64,000 nucleotides of DNA from Thermodesulfovibrionia bacterium (GTDB taxonomy: Bacteria; Nitrospirota; Thermodesulfovibrionia; UBA6902): the NCBI GenBank assembly GCA_947259645.1, contig CAMYND010000007.1, positions 1-64,000 of the forward strand, written 5' to 3'. The notes under the pieces were generated by a model, which did not search any database, was not told the origin of the DNA, and was given only the letters and a program-made list of their open reading frames with translations. Shown here piece after piece: positions 7,934 through 16,101 of the stretch. Position 1 is the first letter of the stretch. Every line of letters starts with the position of its first letter. The position numbers and the translations under genes are program-made.

Positions 7934-10213
7934 CTATCTGACTATATTAACTCCGGATGGCCGGGGTTCAACTCTCTCCACAGGGTCGTGAAAATACTTG
8001 TATCTGAAGAGGGCGTCAAGGCCGTGGCAGTCTATACAGATGTTGTCATAACTGACATTACGAAGGAAACTGGTCGTTGCGTTTCCCTCCAGGTTCTGAT
8101 TAATTCCCTTTGATTTAACGAGGGGGCTCCACTGGTGAGCATTGTGACAGGAGGGACAGGATATGTTGCCGACATGTACTTCTTCTCCAGTTTTCCTGTC
8201 GTAAATTGGCGCGTAGTCTATCTGGGACCTGTCGCTGCGCATGATATTATTTATCAGCTTATCTTCCGGGTGTGTTGCTATGAGCGGAATTTTTGATTCT
8301 GCAGGATTTCCTTTTGAGTGGCAGCTGTTGCACAGCGCATCTGCGATGTCTTCGTGCCGTGATATTTTTCCATATTCCCGGGCCCACAGTTTGATCTTAT
8401 TGGGGCTGTTGTGCACTAAATGACATACCCCGCACTGTCCTGATTCTTTGACGGTCTGACCCAGGAGATTTTTTGCCTCCATATTGGTGATATTCAGGTC
8501 ATGATCTGTCCCGTCAACAAATGCCTTGTCTTCATGGCAGGCCTTGCACAGGTCCGATGACGGGGAATTTGTTTTTCTGAGAAAACTGTTCCTTGCGTCC
8601 CCTTCTACATTTTTGCCAGGGTAATCTTTTATGGGGTTGTTCGGGTCCCAAACGTGGGGATCATGGCAGGTTATACAGACAACTTTTCCGTCAGGTATGA
8701 CATTCCCCTCGCTGTCGTATAGGGGCAGCGTGGTTGTTATATTGAATTTTTTTAATGTAACATCCACAGCATGAAAGTTAATGCCGAGAAGTTTTTCTCT
8801 GGCAGCTCCGTTTTCATTATGGCAGGCGGTGCATAACTGTGTTACAAAATCTTTATCCCCAAAAGGTTCCTTTGCCCATAAGTGGTCGGAATTGGCATTG
8901 TGCGGTATATGGCAGACGCCGCAGGGTCCTGAGACTGACGGGGTGACTCCCTGAATATTTTTTTCTTTCGGCGCTGTAACCTCAAGATTGTGGTCAGATG
9001 TAACTATCTGTTTTTTATCAGTATGGCACTTCAGGCAGAGGCTTGATGAAAAGTTGTTGGATATTCGCAAGAAACTGTTTGATGAATCACCCTCGACGCT
9101 TTTACCGCCCCTGTTGTCAGCAGAATCAGGGTCCCACCTGTGAATATCATGGCAGGTGAAACACTGCACCTTGCCCTTCGGGCTCTTGGAACCGTCTTCT
9201 GCAAAGAGGGGAAGAGCATCAGCTGCGTTCTCTTTGGATATGGGATCAACATTTATGGGGTGGGAATGCTTCCCTGTCCCTTTGATTTCGTATCCTGTAT
9301 CCTCTCCATGGCATGTCAGACAGAGTTGCGTTGCGGGGTTGCCTTTCTTGAGAGGCCGTGCCCATAATTTTTTACCTGCTGCCCTATGGGGGGTGTGGCA
9401 GGCACTGCAGGGTCCGGATTCAGCGGCAGACTGGTCTTTAACATTCTTTTCATCAGGAAGGGTCAGCCGAAGGTCATGCTTTGTTTCAGCGATAGCGCCT
9501 TGTTCCTTGTGGCATAACATGCAAAGACTGGAATCACCATTATCAACGATTAATATTTTCTTCCCCTTTGCGCCATGTATTTTATGGCATGACTGGCAGG
9601 TTACCTGCTTGCGGTTGATCTCCAGTTTGCTTCCCGGCTCAAACAGCTCATCTGGAAACTTCAATGATGTCGTTGTGTGGAGAGGGTGGCTGTTTGAATT
9701 TTTGTAAGAGGCTTCGTTCCTATGGCATTTTTCACAGAGACTTGAATCAACATTTACCTCCCTGAAGAGCGAGGTCCTTCCCATCGGGTCGCCATGAGAA
9801 GAGGCGCCCTTGCCGTGAGCCGAGTGGCATGTACCGCAGTAGAGTTCACCTTTTACGCTCAGGGGGAGTTCCATCGGAACATTGATGTTGTTCGATGGCT
9901 TGACAAAGGTTGGGTGACTGTTGAAGTTCCAGGTAATATGGCGTGAGTCCTGTATATACCCGTCATGGCAGCTGTAGCACATCCCTTCGGAGCTTACTAC
10001 ACCCTGTGTGTCTTTCATAAGTACATTCCCCGGCTCGAAATCTATCAGTGACTCCTTGTCTGTTCTGAAGTCATCAAGCCACATGACATGGCAGACAACA
10101 CAATCCCGCTTGGAAGACATGTCCAGGGCAAAAGCTGACTGGCAGATCATTACGGTAAGAAGTATTAAGCTTCCGAAAGCTGCGTATTTTTTTATTCTGG
10201 ATATATGCGGCAT
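7934..10213 (-). CDS. 18-haem periplasmic or exported c-type cytochrome (module B)
   Basis: A 759-residue protein with signal peptide (SLILLTVMICQSAFA) and 18 CXXCH motifs along its length, with no other membrane segment. It repeats the block plan of the 20-haem paralogue at 1357-3858 (CGVCHxxH, GDxxNSFLR, CxTCHDPHVW), and the last 100 residues of the two are closely alike; module B's copy is about two haems shorter. It is the last gene of module B and ends 150 bp before module A. The proposed role is long-range electron transfer in the periplasm or across the outer membrane. Confidence 0.93.
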   Translation of the reverse strand: MPHISRIKKYAAFGSLILLTVMICQSAFALDMSSKRDCVVCHVMWLDDFRTDKESLIDFEPGNVLMKDTQGVVSSEGMCYSCHDGYIQDSRHITWNFNSHPTFVKPSNNINVPMELPLSVKGELYCGTCHSAHGKGASSHGDPMGRTSLFREVNVDSSLCEKCHRNEASYKNSNSHPLHTTTSLKFPDELFEPGSKLEINRKQVTCQSCHKIHGAKGKKILIVDNGDSSLCMLCHKEQGAIAETKHDLRLTLPDEKNVKDQSAAESGPCSACHTPHRAAGKKLWARPLKKGNPATQLCLTCHGEDTGYEIKGTGKHSHPINVDPISKENAADALPLFAEDGSKSPKGKVQCFTCHDIHRWDPDSADNRGGKSVEGDSSNSFLRISNNFSSSLCLKCHTDKKQIVTSDHNLEVTAPKEKNIQGVTPSVSGPCGVCHIPHNANSDHLWAKEPFGDKDFVTQLCTACHNENGAAREKLLGINFHAVDVTLKKFNITTTLPLYDSEGNVIPDGKVVCITCHDPHVWDPNNPIKDYPGKNVEGDARNSFLRKTNSPSSDLCKACHEDKAFVDGTDHDLNITNMEAKNLLGQTVKESGQCGVCHLVHNSPNKIKLWAREYGKISRHEDIADALCNSCHSKGNPAESKIPLIATHPEDKLINNIMRSDRSQIDYAPIYDRKTGEEVHVGNISCPSCHNAHQWSPLVKSKGINQNLEGNATTSFLRNVSYDNICIDCHGLDALFRYKYFHDPVERVEPRPSGVNIVR

Positions 10214-10293
10214 AGTGGACTGTTGACCTCAGGGCAGCAGCCATTAATAATGCTGATACCCCCCATTCACTCCATGGTTATATGAACGACGTA

Positions 10294-11250
10294 TTATTCC
10301 AATAATTTAAGTACGGTTATTTTGTTTGCCCTCATCTCCACGACAAGAAGCCTGTTATCTTTGTCGATTATAATTCCGACAGGAGTGTTGAAGGCCCTCT
10401 TTTGATTTTTATTGCAGATCACCCCGGCGTACCGGCCGAGATCAGTAAAGCCCTGAATAACACCCATGTAGCTGTCACTGACAAATATTCTGCCGCTGGT
10501 GTCCAGGGCGACCCCCTTGGGCCTGAAAAAGCTGCCCTCCAGCACTCCCCATGATCCAATGTCAGTAATATATTCACCGAAGGGATCAAATTTCTGGACC
10601 CTCGTATTGAGCACGTCAACAACAAAAACTTCATTAAAGTCATTCAGTACCATCATCCCGGGATACCTGAATGCACCGTAATTTTCTCCAAACTTTCCCC
10701 ACTCGAACTCAAGTGCCCCGCCCTGCCTGTATACCCTGATCTTGTGGTTATCATTATCAGAGACATACAAATAGTTCTTGAGTTTTGATACAACAATGTC
10801 TACAGGATCAGACTTTGACTTTGATCCGGTTTTTACCGGAAACATATAGAGGAACTTGCCTGTCAGGTCGAAGACCTGTATTCTGTGATTTCCTGTATCA
10901 GCAATGAAGACCTTTCCGTTGTCTGAGATATCGATTCCAAGGGGTATCCGAAACTGACCATTGTCTGAACCCTTGCTGCCGAAGGAGAATTTCCAGCGGC
11001 CATTACTGTCGACGCTGATAACCCTGTTATTTACCCCGTCAACCAGATAAATATCGCCGTTTGGTGCTATGGCCATATCACTTGGCTGGTTGGCACTGGG
11101 CTTAATATCAAAAAGAAATTTGGTGTTTATACACTCAAGAGCAAATAGGTTTGCCGGTATGCAAAGGGAGGAAAATGCAGTCAGTATTATGAGGTATATA
11201 TATATGCGCCGCACATCAACGTTGGTGTGTTTAATAGTATTTTTAAACAT
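10294..11250 (-). CDS. NHL-repeat beta-propeller protein (module B)
   Basis: A 318-residue exported protein with six NHL repeats (for example IFVSDSYMGVIQGF, VFIADTGNHRIQVF). The leader IYLIILTAFSSLCIPANLFA precedes a mature start near ECINTK. ATG 11250 lies four bases after a 15-bp perfect hairpin and lacks a ribosome site; GTG at codon 13 (before RRIYIY) is an alternative that would leave a more normal signal peptide. It is the partner of 3926-4903 and shares its position before the giant cytochrome gene. Confidence 0.87.
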   Translation of the reverse strand: MFKNTIKHTNVDVRRIYIYLIILTAFSSLCIPANLFALECINTKFLFDIKPSANQPSDMAIAPNGDIYLVDGVNNRVISVDSNGRWKFSFGSKGSDNGQFRIPLGIDISDNGKVFIADTGNHRIQVFDLTGKFLYMFPVKTGSKSKSDPVDIVVSKLKNYLYVSDNDNHKIRVYRQGGALEFEWGKFGENYGAFRYPGMMVLNDFNEVFVVDVLNTRVQKFDPFGEYITDIGSWGVLEGSFFRPKGVALDTSGRIFVSDSYMGVIQGFTDLGRYAGVICNKNQKRAFNTPVGIIIDKDNRLLVVEMRANKITVLKLLE

Positions 11251-11253
11251 TAT

Positions 11254-11288
11254 AACAGAGATTTCTGAATTAATCAGAAATCTCTGTT
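11254..11288 (-). other. 15-bp perfect hairpin before NHL gene (module B)
   Basis: AACAGAGATTTCTGA and TCAGAAATCTCTGTT pair perfectly around ATTAA, filling the 52-bp gap between the trihaem cytochrome and NHL genes. No T run follows, so it is not a classical terminator. It covers the region where a ribosome site for ATG 11250 should be. Confidence 0.7.
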
Positions 11289-11302
11289 AGTGCTCTTGCG
11301 GA

Positions 11303-12136
11303 TTAGTCAGAAAACAGATTCGGTATGTAAAATTTTTCGTACTTGGTTACCATGCCTTTTATATTGAGCTGCTCAAGGTCAATAGCCCTGTTTGGAGAAA
11401 AGGCAAGCTTCTTGAAATCAAGGATGCCTTTCTTTGAATGGCACTTGTCGCACTCATGCCCTTTGGGCTTAATGTTTACATGGAATTTCTTTTTTACATT
11501 ATCCCTCTGTTCCGGGGTGAGTTTGTCTCTTACTTTCATATAATCCTGTGCCAGAGGCGCATCCGATATTTTAAGAGCTGTCTCACTCTTGCCATCAGCA
11601 AACTCAAAATAGGGAGCAATCTTTGAAAACAGGTCTTCAACCTCTACAAGGTTGCCGGTATCAGGATCATAGCTGGTGCCGAAAAAAGGGCCCTCGGGGT
11701 TGCCATCATAGGGGTTATACCACTTATATGCCACAGTTGCATCCTTTTTCTCTTCAATATGGCAGGTCTCACAGACAAAAAACTGGGTATGCATGTTTAA
11801 CATGGCCCTGACTTTTTTGCTTTTACTGTGCGGGTAGTCAGAGTGGCATATGTAGCAGACAGGCCGCAGGTTTTCAGGGAGTTCGGGATACTCCACAACA
11901 TTATGGAAATGCCTGTGTTTCTCATACTCTTCCTGTCGCCTCACCTCGTCAAGGATTGCTGATCTCTGACTTTCCTCCATCTTCTTTTGAATGGGGACCA
12001 GGACCGCAGGACCGTGGGGAGAAAGTGTAACCTGGTACACAACTCCTATTAACACGGTAAGGGTGATTATCTTAAAAATAAAACCTATTACATAAACAGA
12101 TTTTGGATGTTCCAATCGTTTTGGTTCGCCTGCCAC
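11303..12136 (-). CDS. Membrane-anchored trihaem c-type cytochrome (module B)
   Basis: A 277-residue protein with a membrane anchor near the N-terminus (YVIGFIFKIITLTVLIGVVY) and three CXXCH motifs (CYICH, CETCH, CDKCH). The pattern HSDYPHSKSKKVRAMLNMHTQFFVCETCH is collinear with the module A copy. The start is GTG 12136 after AAGGAGGTGACC. The gap to the cytochrome b gene upstream is 15 bp, compared with a 4-bp overlap in module A. Expected role: relay between the b subunit and periplasmic cytochromes. Confidence 0.9.
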   Translation of the reverse strand: MAGEPKRLEHPKSVYVIGFIFKIITLTVLIGVVYQVTLSPHGPAVLVPIQKKMEESQRSAILDEVRRQEEYEKHRHFHNVVEYPELPENLRPVCYICHSDYPHSKSKKVRAMLNMHTQFFVCETCHIEEKKDATVAYKWYNPYDGNPEGPFFGTSYDPDTGNLVEVEDLFSKIAPYFEFADGKSETALKISDAPLAQDYMKVRDKLTPEQRDNVKKKFHVNIKPKGHECDKCHSKKGILDFKKLAFSPNRAIDLEQLNIKGMVTKYEKFYIPNLFSD

Positions 12137-12151
12137 TTGAAGGTCACCTCC

Positions 12152-13027
12152 TTATTTCGTCTCAAAACCTTTATCTTTTAAGAGCTTTTTCATATATTCT
12201 TTTTCTTCCGGAATCTCTTCAAGGTTGTGAAGATATTCCATGAAGTGTTCTTCTAACTGGTGTTCCCGTGTTATTTTTCCGGTAATAAATGACCACTGAA
12301 GCGGGAATCTCCCCGGCACCAAGTGTACATTCGACCAGTGCCAGAAGACAATGACCGTAATCGCCATTATTGCTTCATCAGCATGCATCAGTCGGGCAAG
12401 GTCCTGGGCAAACTGGGGGTTTGGCCATATTGTTGCCATCATTTCAGGATATAAGAGGGTTGTTCCTGCTGTTATCAGAACAAAAGTCCCCCAAATTATC
12501 GCAAAGTAATGGAGTTTCTGTTTGTACATGAACTTGTTCATTTTCGGCCGATAGGGTTCTTTGCCGAGAAAATACCTTATATCATGGGTTATGTCCTGAA
12601 TATCCTTCAGTATGGGAATTTGTGTCCTGCTGATGTTGAACTGCTTTTTCATTATTTTTTGGACAGTACCCGCAATCAAGGTAATGACGTGATACACGCT
12701 TGCAAGAACCATCAGGGCTGCTGCAAAGCGGTGGATCAGTCTCGCAAGGTCAGGGCCTCCAAAGAGTGACATGACATAGGGTGCCCACCAGAGGTCTGCA
12801 AAATGCAGCGTCAGTCCGGTAGATGCGAGAATGAGAAAGGTCAGGAATGTGAGAAAGTGCTGAGCAACAATATGTAGCGAATACCTGGGCAGATCTCCGA
12901 GGGGGTCAGACTTTACATATTTGTAAATGTCCCGCGGTATATTGCCGACATCCTCTACGTAGGTATAATCTCTCTCAGGCTCAGTGGCCTCCGGAGTGAT
13001 AGCTATGTTTTCAGTAGTTGTTGCCAT
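12152..13027 (-). CDS. Membrane cytochrome b, quinol dehydrogenase subunit (module B)
   Basis: A 291-residue integral membrane protein of the same di-haem b561-like family as 5886-6722. Candidate haem ligands are the histidines in SLHIVAQHFLTF, LIHRFAAALMVLASVYHV and LMHADEAIMAITVIVFWHWSNVH. It carries a 45-residue soluble N-terminal extension (ATTTENIAITPEATEPERD) that the module A copy lacks. Its start ATG 13027 has AAGGAGGT seven bases ahead. Expected to oxidise quinol for the neighbouring c subunits. Confidence 0.9.
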   Translation of the reverse strand: MATTTENIAITPEATEPERDYTYVEDVGNIPRDIYKYVKSDPLGDLPRYSLHIVAQHFLTFLTFLILASTGLTLHFADLWWAPYVMSLFGGPDLARLIHRFAAALMVLASVYHVITLIAGTVQKIMKKQFNISRTQIPILKDIQDITHDIRYFLGKEPYRPKMNKFMYKQKLHYFAIIWGTFVLITAGTTLLYPEMMATIWPNPQFAQDLARLMHADEAIMAITVIVFWHWSNVHLVPGRFPLQWSFITGKITREHQLEEHFMEYLHNLEEIPEEKEYMKKLLKDKGFETK

Positions 13028-13060
13028 TGTACCTCCTTGATCTATCTAAAATAAATATTT

Positions 13061-14134
13061 TTATTTCCGTTTTGAGCGTCCGCGCCATGATGTGCCTTTT
13101 TTGATCTGCCAAAGGATGCCGTCTTTCTTTCTCCCTTTTGTCTCGAGCAGCATGAGGCCAACCAGCCCGAGAACTGAAGCGTAGAAAACAACTTGCAGGC
13201 CCAGGTTAACAAAATACAGAAGCGGCTTTTCTTCACGGCCGAGACCTGAGTGCACATCAATCTGGACAAAACGTTCGTTGACGTTTTCATGGCACTGGTT
13301 GCAGGTATTGATACGGTTAGCATCATTGACCGTTGACAGTTTGTGGTCTTTTTTGTACACGTCATGAATTGAACTCGATGCGTGGCAGCTGATGCAGTCA
13401 GCAGCTTTCTGCGAACCGAGTGCAACCGCTTTTCCGTGAATTGACTCATTATAGGTCTCTACTGACTCAAGACTTTCTGGAGATACCTTCAAACTTTCCA
13501 TTAACGGCATATTCGCATGGCAGTTTTTTGAACAGAGCTGTACCACTTCCTGCGGTGAGCGGGAGGTTTTGTTTCTCAGTCGATGCGTGATGTGCTTGTA
13601 CGCCTGCGTTACTCCCTTTCTCTCATGGCAGTTTAGACAGCGGCTGAGGGTCTGTTCAAAGGCGATCCTCTTTTCATCGACCCTCGTGTAAATGGGATTC
13701 AGATGGCAGTACTTGCAGTAAGGTTTCGCCTGCTTCAACTCTTCAGAGTCATCTTTGTGGACCCCATGAACGCTCTCGTTGTAGACCTTGATAATATTTT
13801 TATGTGAAAAATTTTCCTTTGCAAAGGGAGGCTTGACATGGCACTCATTGGCGCAGTTGACTTCCTCAGTAACCTCATCATGGGGAAGCTTGTCAATATA
13901 ACTATGGCAATCTCTGCACGGGACATTCCTGTGCGTGGTGTTCCCATAGATATTTTCATTCACATAGTAGCTTCTCTTCCTGCCCTGTTCATCGATTCTG
14001 CCGATCTGCTTGTATTTATGACACATCAGACAGTTTTCCTTATCAGCGGCATCTGCTTCCGAGCCGGACAAGGTGAAGGTGAAAAATGCGGCAATGCAGA
14101 GTATTGCGGTTATTAGGATTTTGGGTAGTTCCAA
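13061..14134 (-). CDS. Octahaem-type c cytochrome with C-terminal anchor (module B)
   Basis: A 357-residue protein. I prefer a TTG start at 14134 over the track's 14212: AAGGAGGAT lies just upstream and the product then begins with a normal signal peptide (ILITAILCIAAFFTFTLSG) and matches the module A paralogue in length. It has six CXXCH motifs plus CANECH and CSKNCH, both CX3CH. Compared with module A the third site is CX3CH in both, the sixth is CX3CH here but CX2CH there, and the eighth is CX2CH here but CX4CH there. A C-terminal helix (LQVVFYASVLGLVGLMLL) anchors it. First gene of the ten-gene minus-strand array. Confidence 0.9.
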   Translation of the reverse strand: MELPKILITAILCIAAFFTFTLSGSEADAADKENCLMCHKYKQIGRIDEQGRKRSYYVNENIYGNTTHRNVPCRDCHSYIDKLPHDEVTEEVNCANECHVKPPFAKENFSHKNIIKVYNESVHGVHKDDSEELKQAKPYCKYCHLNPIYTRVDEKRIAFEQTLSRCLNCHERKGVTQAYKHITHRLRNKTSRSPQEVVQLCSKNCHANMPLMESLKVSPESLESVETYNESIHGKAVALGSQKAADCISCHASSSIHDVYKKDHKLSTVNDANRINTCNQCHENVNERFVQIDVHSGLGREEKPLLYFVNLGLQVVFYASVLGLVGLMLLETKGRKKDGILWQIKKGTSWRGRSKRK

Positions 14135-14496
14135 GATAATATCCTCCTTAAAACACCTGATAGTGAGTTGATTCATAATTTTGCGGCCTTTTAATAGTGG
14201 TTTATTGCCCATTATTATATCCTCGTAATTTCCCAGTCTTAATCTCTCTTAAGAAGAACTCCTAAAGTTTTGCTTATAGTGTAATAAGTATCTCTTTTAA
14301 TGAGGAAAACTAAGCAAACATGTATTAATAACATTTAATAATTGGCATGTCAACAATAAATCGCGTTCCCTTATGAGGGTATTATTTTTAAAAATATATC
14401 CCCTTCATTTAATGGATTTGAGGCCTAAATTAGCGGCCCTATTTAAGAAAAAGAGGGTTTTGCACGTTGATATAGTAAGGATAGTTATGAGGCAAT
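14135..14496. other. Divergent control region between cytochrome array and sensor kinase
   Basis: This 362-bp A+T-rich gap separates the minus-strand cytochrome array from the plus-strand kinase and has no credible gene. It holds the promoter candidate at 14325-14353. No sigma-54 -24/-12 match was found here on either strand. Confidence 0.6.
14325..14353 (-). promoter_or_regulatory. Sigma-70-type promoter for the cytochrome array
   Basis: On the minus strand TTGACA and TATTAA are spaced by exactly 17 bp, about 190 bp upstream of the TTG start at 14134. The -35 box is a perfect consensus. Confidence 0.5.
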
Positions 14497-16101
14497 ATGT
14501 TTAACAGCATTAAATTTAAAATAAGTGTTGCAACGTTTCTGATCATTTCGATCATAATGCTTTTCTCCACTTTGCGCGACATTAGGCTGACAGAGCGGAA
14601 ATTTCTCGAGGGAGAAATGGAAAAAGCTGTGATTCTTTCAGAGAGAATTACTCACGGGATTATGGTGCTCATGCTCAAGAACAGGTGGCAGGACCTCAGG
14701 GCTTTTATGGCAAGTCTCACAAAAGATTCAAAAGAATTGAGTGTGATAAGAATTTTTTCGCCGGAGAAGGAGACGATTGTTTCTTCATCTGAACCTGCTG
14801 AAATAGGACAGAAGGCCTTTCAGAGAGACCTTGACGCTTATCGAAAGAACAGCTCGCAGAATGAGGCCTTTCTTGTGGATCGGGGAGGACAGCGTTACGC
14901 CTCAAAGCTGACGAAGATAGAGAATCAGCCAGAATGCCACCGGTGCCACGGAGCTGAGAAAAAGGTGCTCGGTGTCCTCGGTATAGAGTTATCTCTTGAC
15001 AGGGTGGAGCGATCTATCCGGCAGTATGAGAAAGAGCACTTTCTCGATACGCTCATTGGTTTTCTTCTCATGGGATTTGGAATTATCATTCTTGTATCAC
15101 TACTCATAGACCGGCCGATTAAAAAAATGATCCGGGTTATCAGGAGAATTGAAGAGGGTGATGTTTCATCCAGAATGGAAGAGGGGACAAATGATGAGTT
15201 TGGCGTTATGGCAAAAAGCTTTAACTGCATGCTCACGTCTCTGGGTTCAGCCCAAAAGGAGATAGAGGTCTGTCATGCGGAACAGATGCAGCGGGCCGCA
15301 AAACTGGCCTCCCTGGGAGAGATCATTGCCGGCATTGCCCATGAAATAAAAAATCCCCTGACCGGAATAAGCTGCGCAGTTCAGGTGTTTCAGGCTGAAA
15401 TGCCAGCTGGTGACAGCAGGAGGGAGGTCACTGCCGAGATTCTCAACCATGTCAAACGCCTCGACAGAACAGTGAAGGACCTGTTGAATTACGCAAAGCC
15501 CAAACCTCCACGATTCATGCCGTTAAAGATATCGGAAATCATGGACAAGGCGGTCTTTTTTGTTTATCCTGAAGCGAAGAAACATAATGTGCAAATCGAG
15601 ACGGAAATAAACGGGGAAATCCGCGATGTCATGGTGGACCCTGATGAGATACAGCAGGTGTTTCTGAATCTCATCATTAATGCTGTTCAGGCAATGCCCG
15701 GTGGCGGGAACCTAAAGATTTCTGTTAATGAAGCCGACTTAAAGAATGAAACAATAGATCAGAGACTGCAAGACCAGTTGAGTGAAGAACGGGCGGTAAC
15801 CGTAGATTTTGAGGACACCGGTACAGGCATTGAAGAAGAGTATATGGAAAGCATATTCGATCCATTTTTTACAAAAAAGTCAAAGGGTACCGGTCTTGGC
15901 CTTGCGATCAGTCAAAGGATAATCCAGGAGCATGGAGGCGAGATTACAGTAAGAAGCGAAGTCAGTAAAGGGAGTGTTTTTACCCTGTACCTGCCGGTTT
16001 CGACCGGGGGGGAGCCAGCTGACTTCGAAGCGAACGAATGTGTAGATACGGAACTTGAATATCGGAGGGATTGTGACACAAAGCAAGATCCTTGTCATTG
16101 A
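14497..16101 (+). CDS. Sensor histidine kinase with a periplasmic haem-c motif
   Basis: A 534-residue inner-membrane kinase. Order: helix at about 10-26, periplasmic sensor domain to about 185 containing CHRCH at about 149, a second helix (LIGFLLMGFGIIILVSLLI), HAMP (PIKKMIRVIRRIEEGDVSSRM), HisKA with the phospho-acceptor in GIAHEIKNPL, and a HATPase with N box (NLIINAVQAM), G1 (DTGTGI) and G2 (KGTGLGLAI). A CXXCH in the sensor domain points to covalently bound haem and redox or ligand sensing, as in Geobacter haem-PAS sensors. GAGG lies just before ATG 14497. The end overlaps the response regulator, so the two are a pair. Confidence 0.92.
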   Translation: MFNSIKFKISVATFLIISIIMLFSTLRDIRLTERKFLEGEMEKAVILSERITHGIMVLMLKNRWQDLRAFMASLTKDSKELSVIRIFSPEKETIVSSSEPAEIGQKAFQRDLDAYRKNSSQNEAFLVDRGGQRYASKLTKIENQPECHRCHGAEKKVLGVLGIELSLDRVERSIRQYEKEHFLDTLIGFLLMGFGIIILVSLLIDRPIKKMIRVIRRIEEGDVSSRMEEGTNDEFGVMAKSFNCMLTSLGSAQKEIEVCHAEQMQRAAKLASLGEIIAGIAHEIKNPLTGISCAVQVFQAEMPAGDSRREVTAEILNHVKRLDRTVKDLLNYAKPKPPRFMPLKISEIMDKAVFFVYPEAKKHNVQIETEINGEIRDVMVDPDEIQQVFLNLIINAVQAMPGGGNLKISVNEADLKNETIDQRLQDQLSEERAVTVDFEDTGTGIEEEYMESIFDPFFTKKSKGTGLGLAISQRIIQEHGGEITVRSEVSKGSVFTLYLPVSTGGEPADFEANECVDTELEYRRDCDTKQDPCH

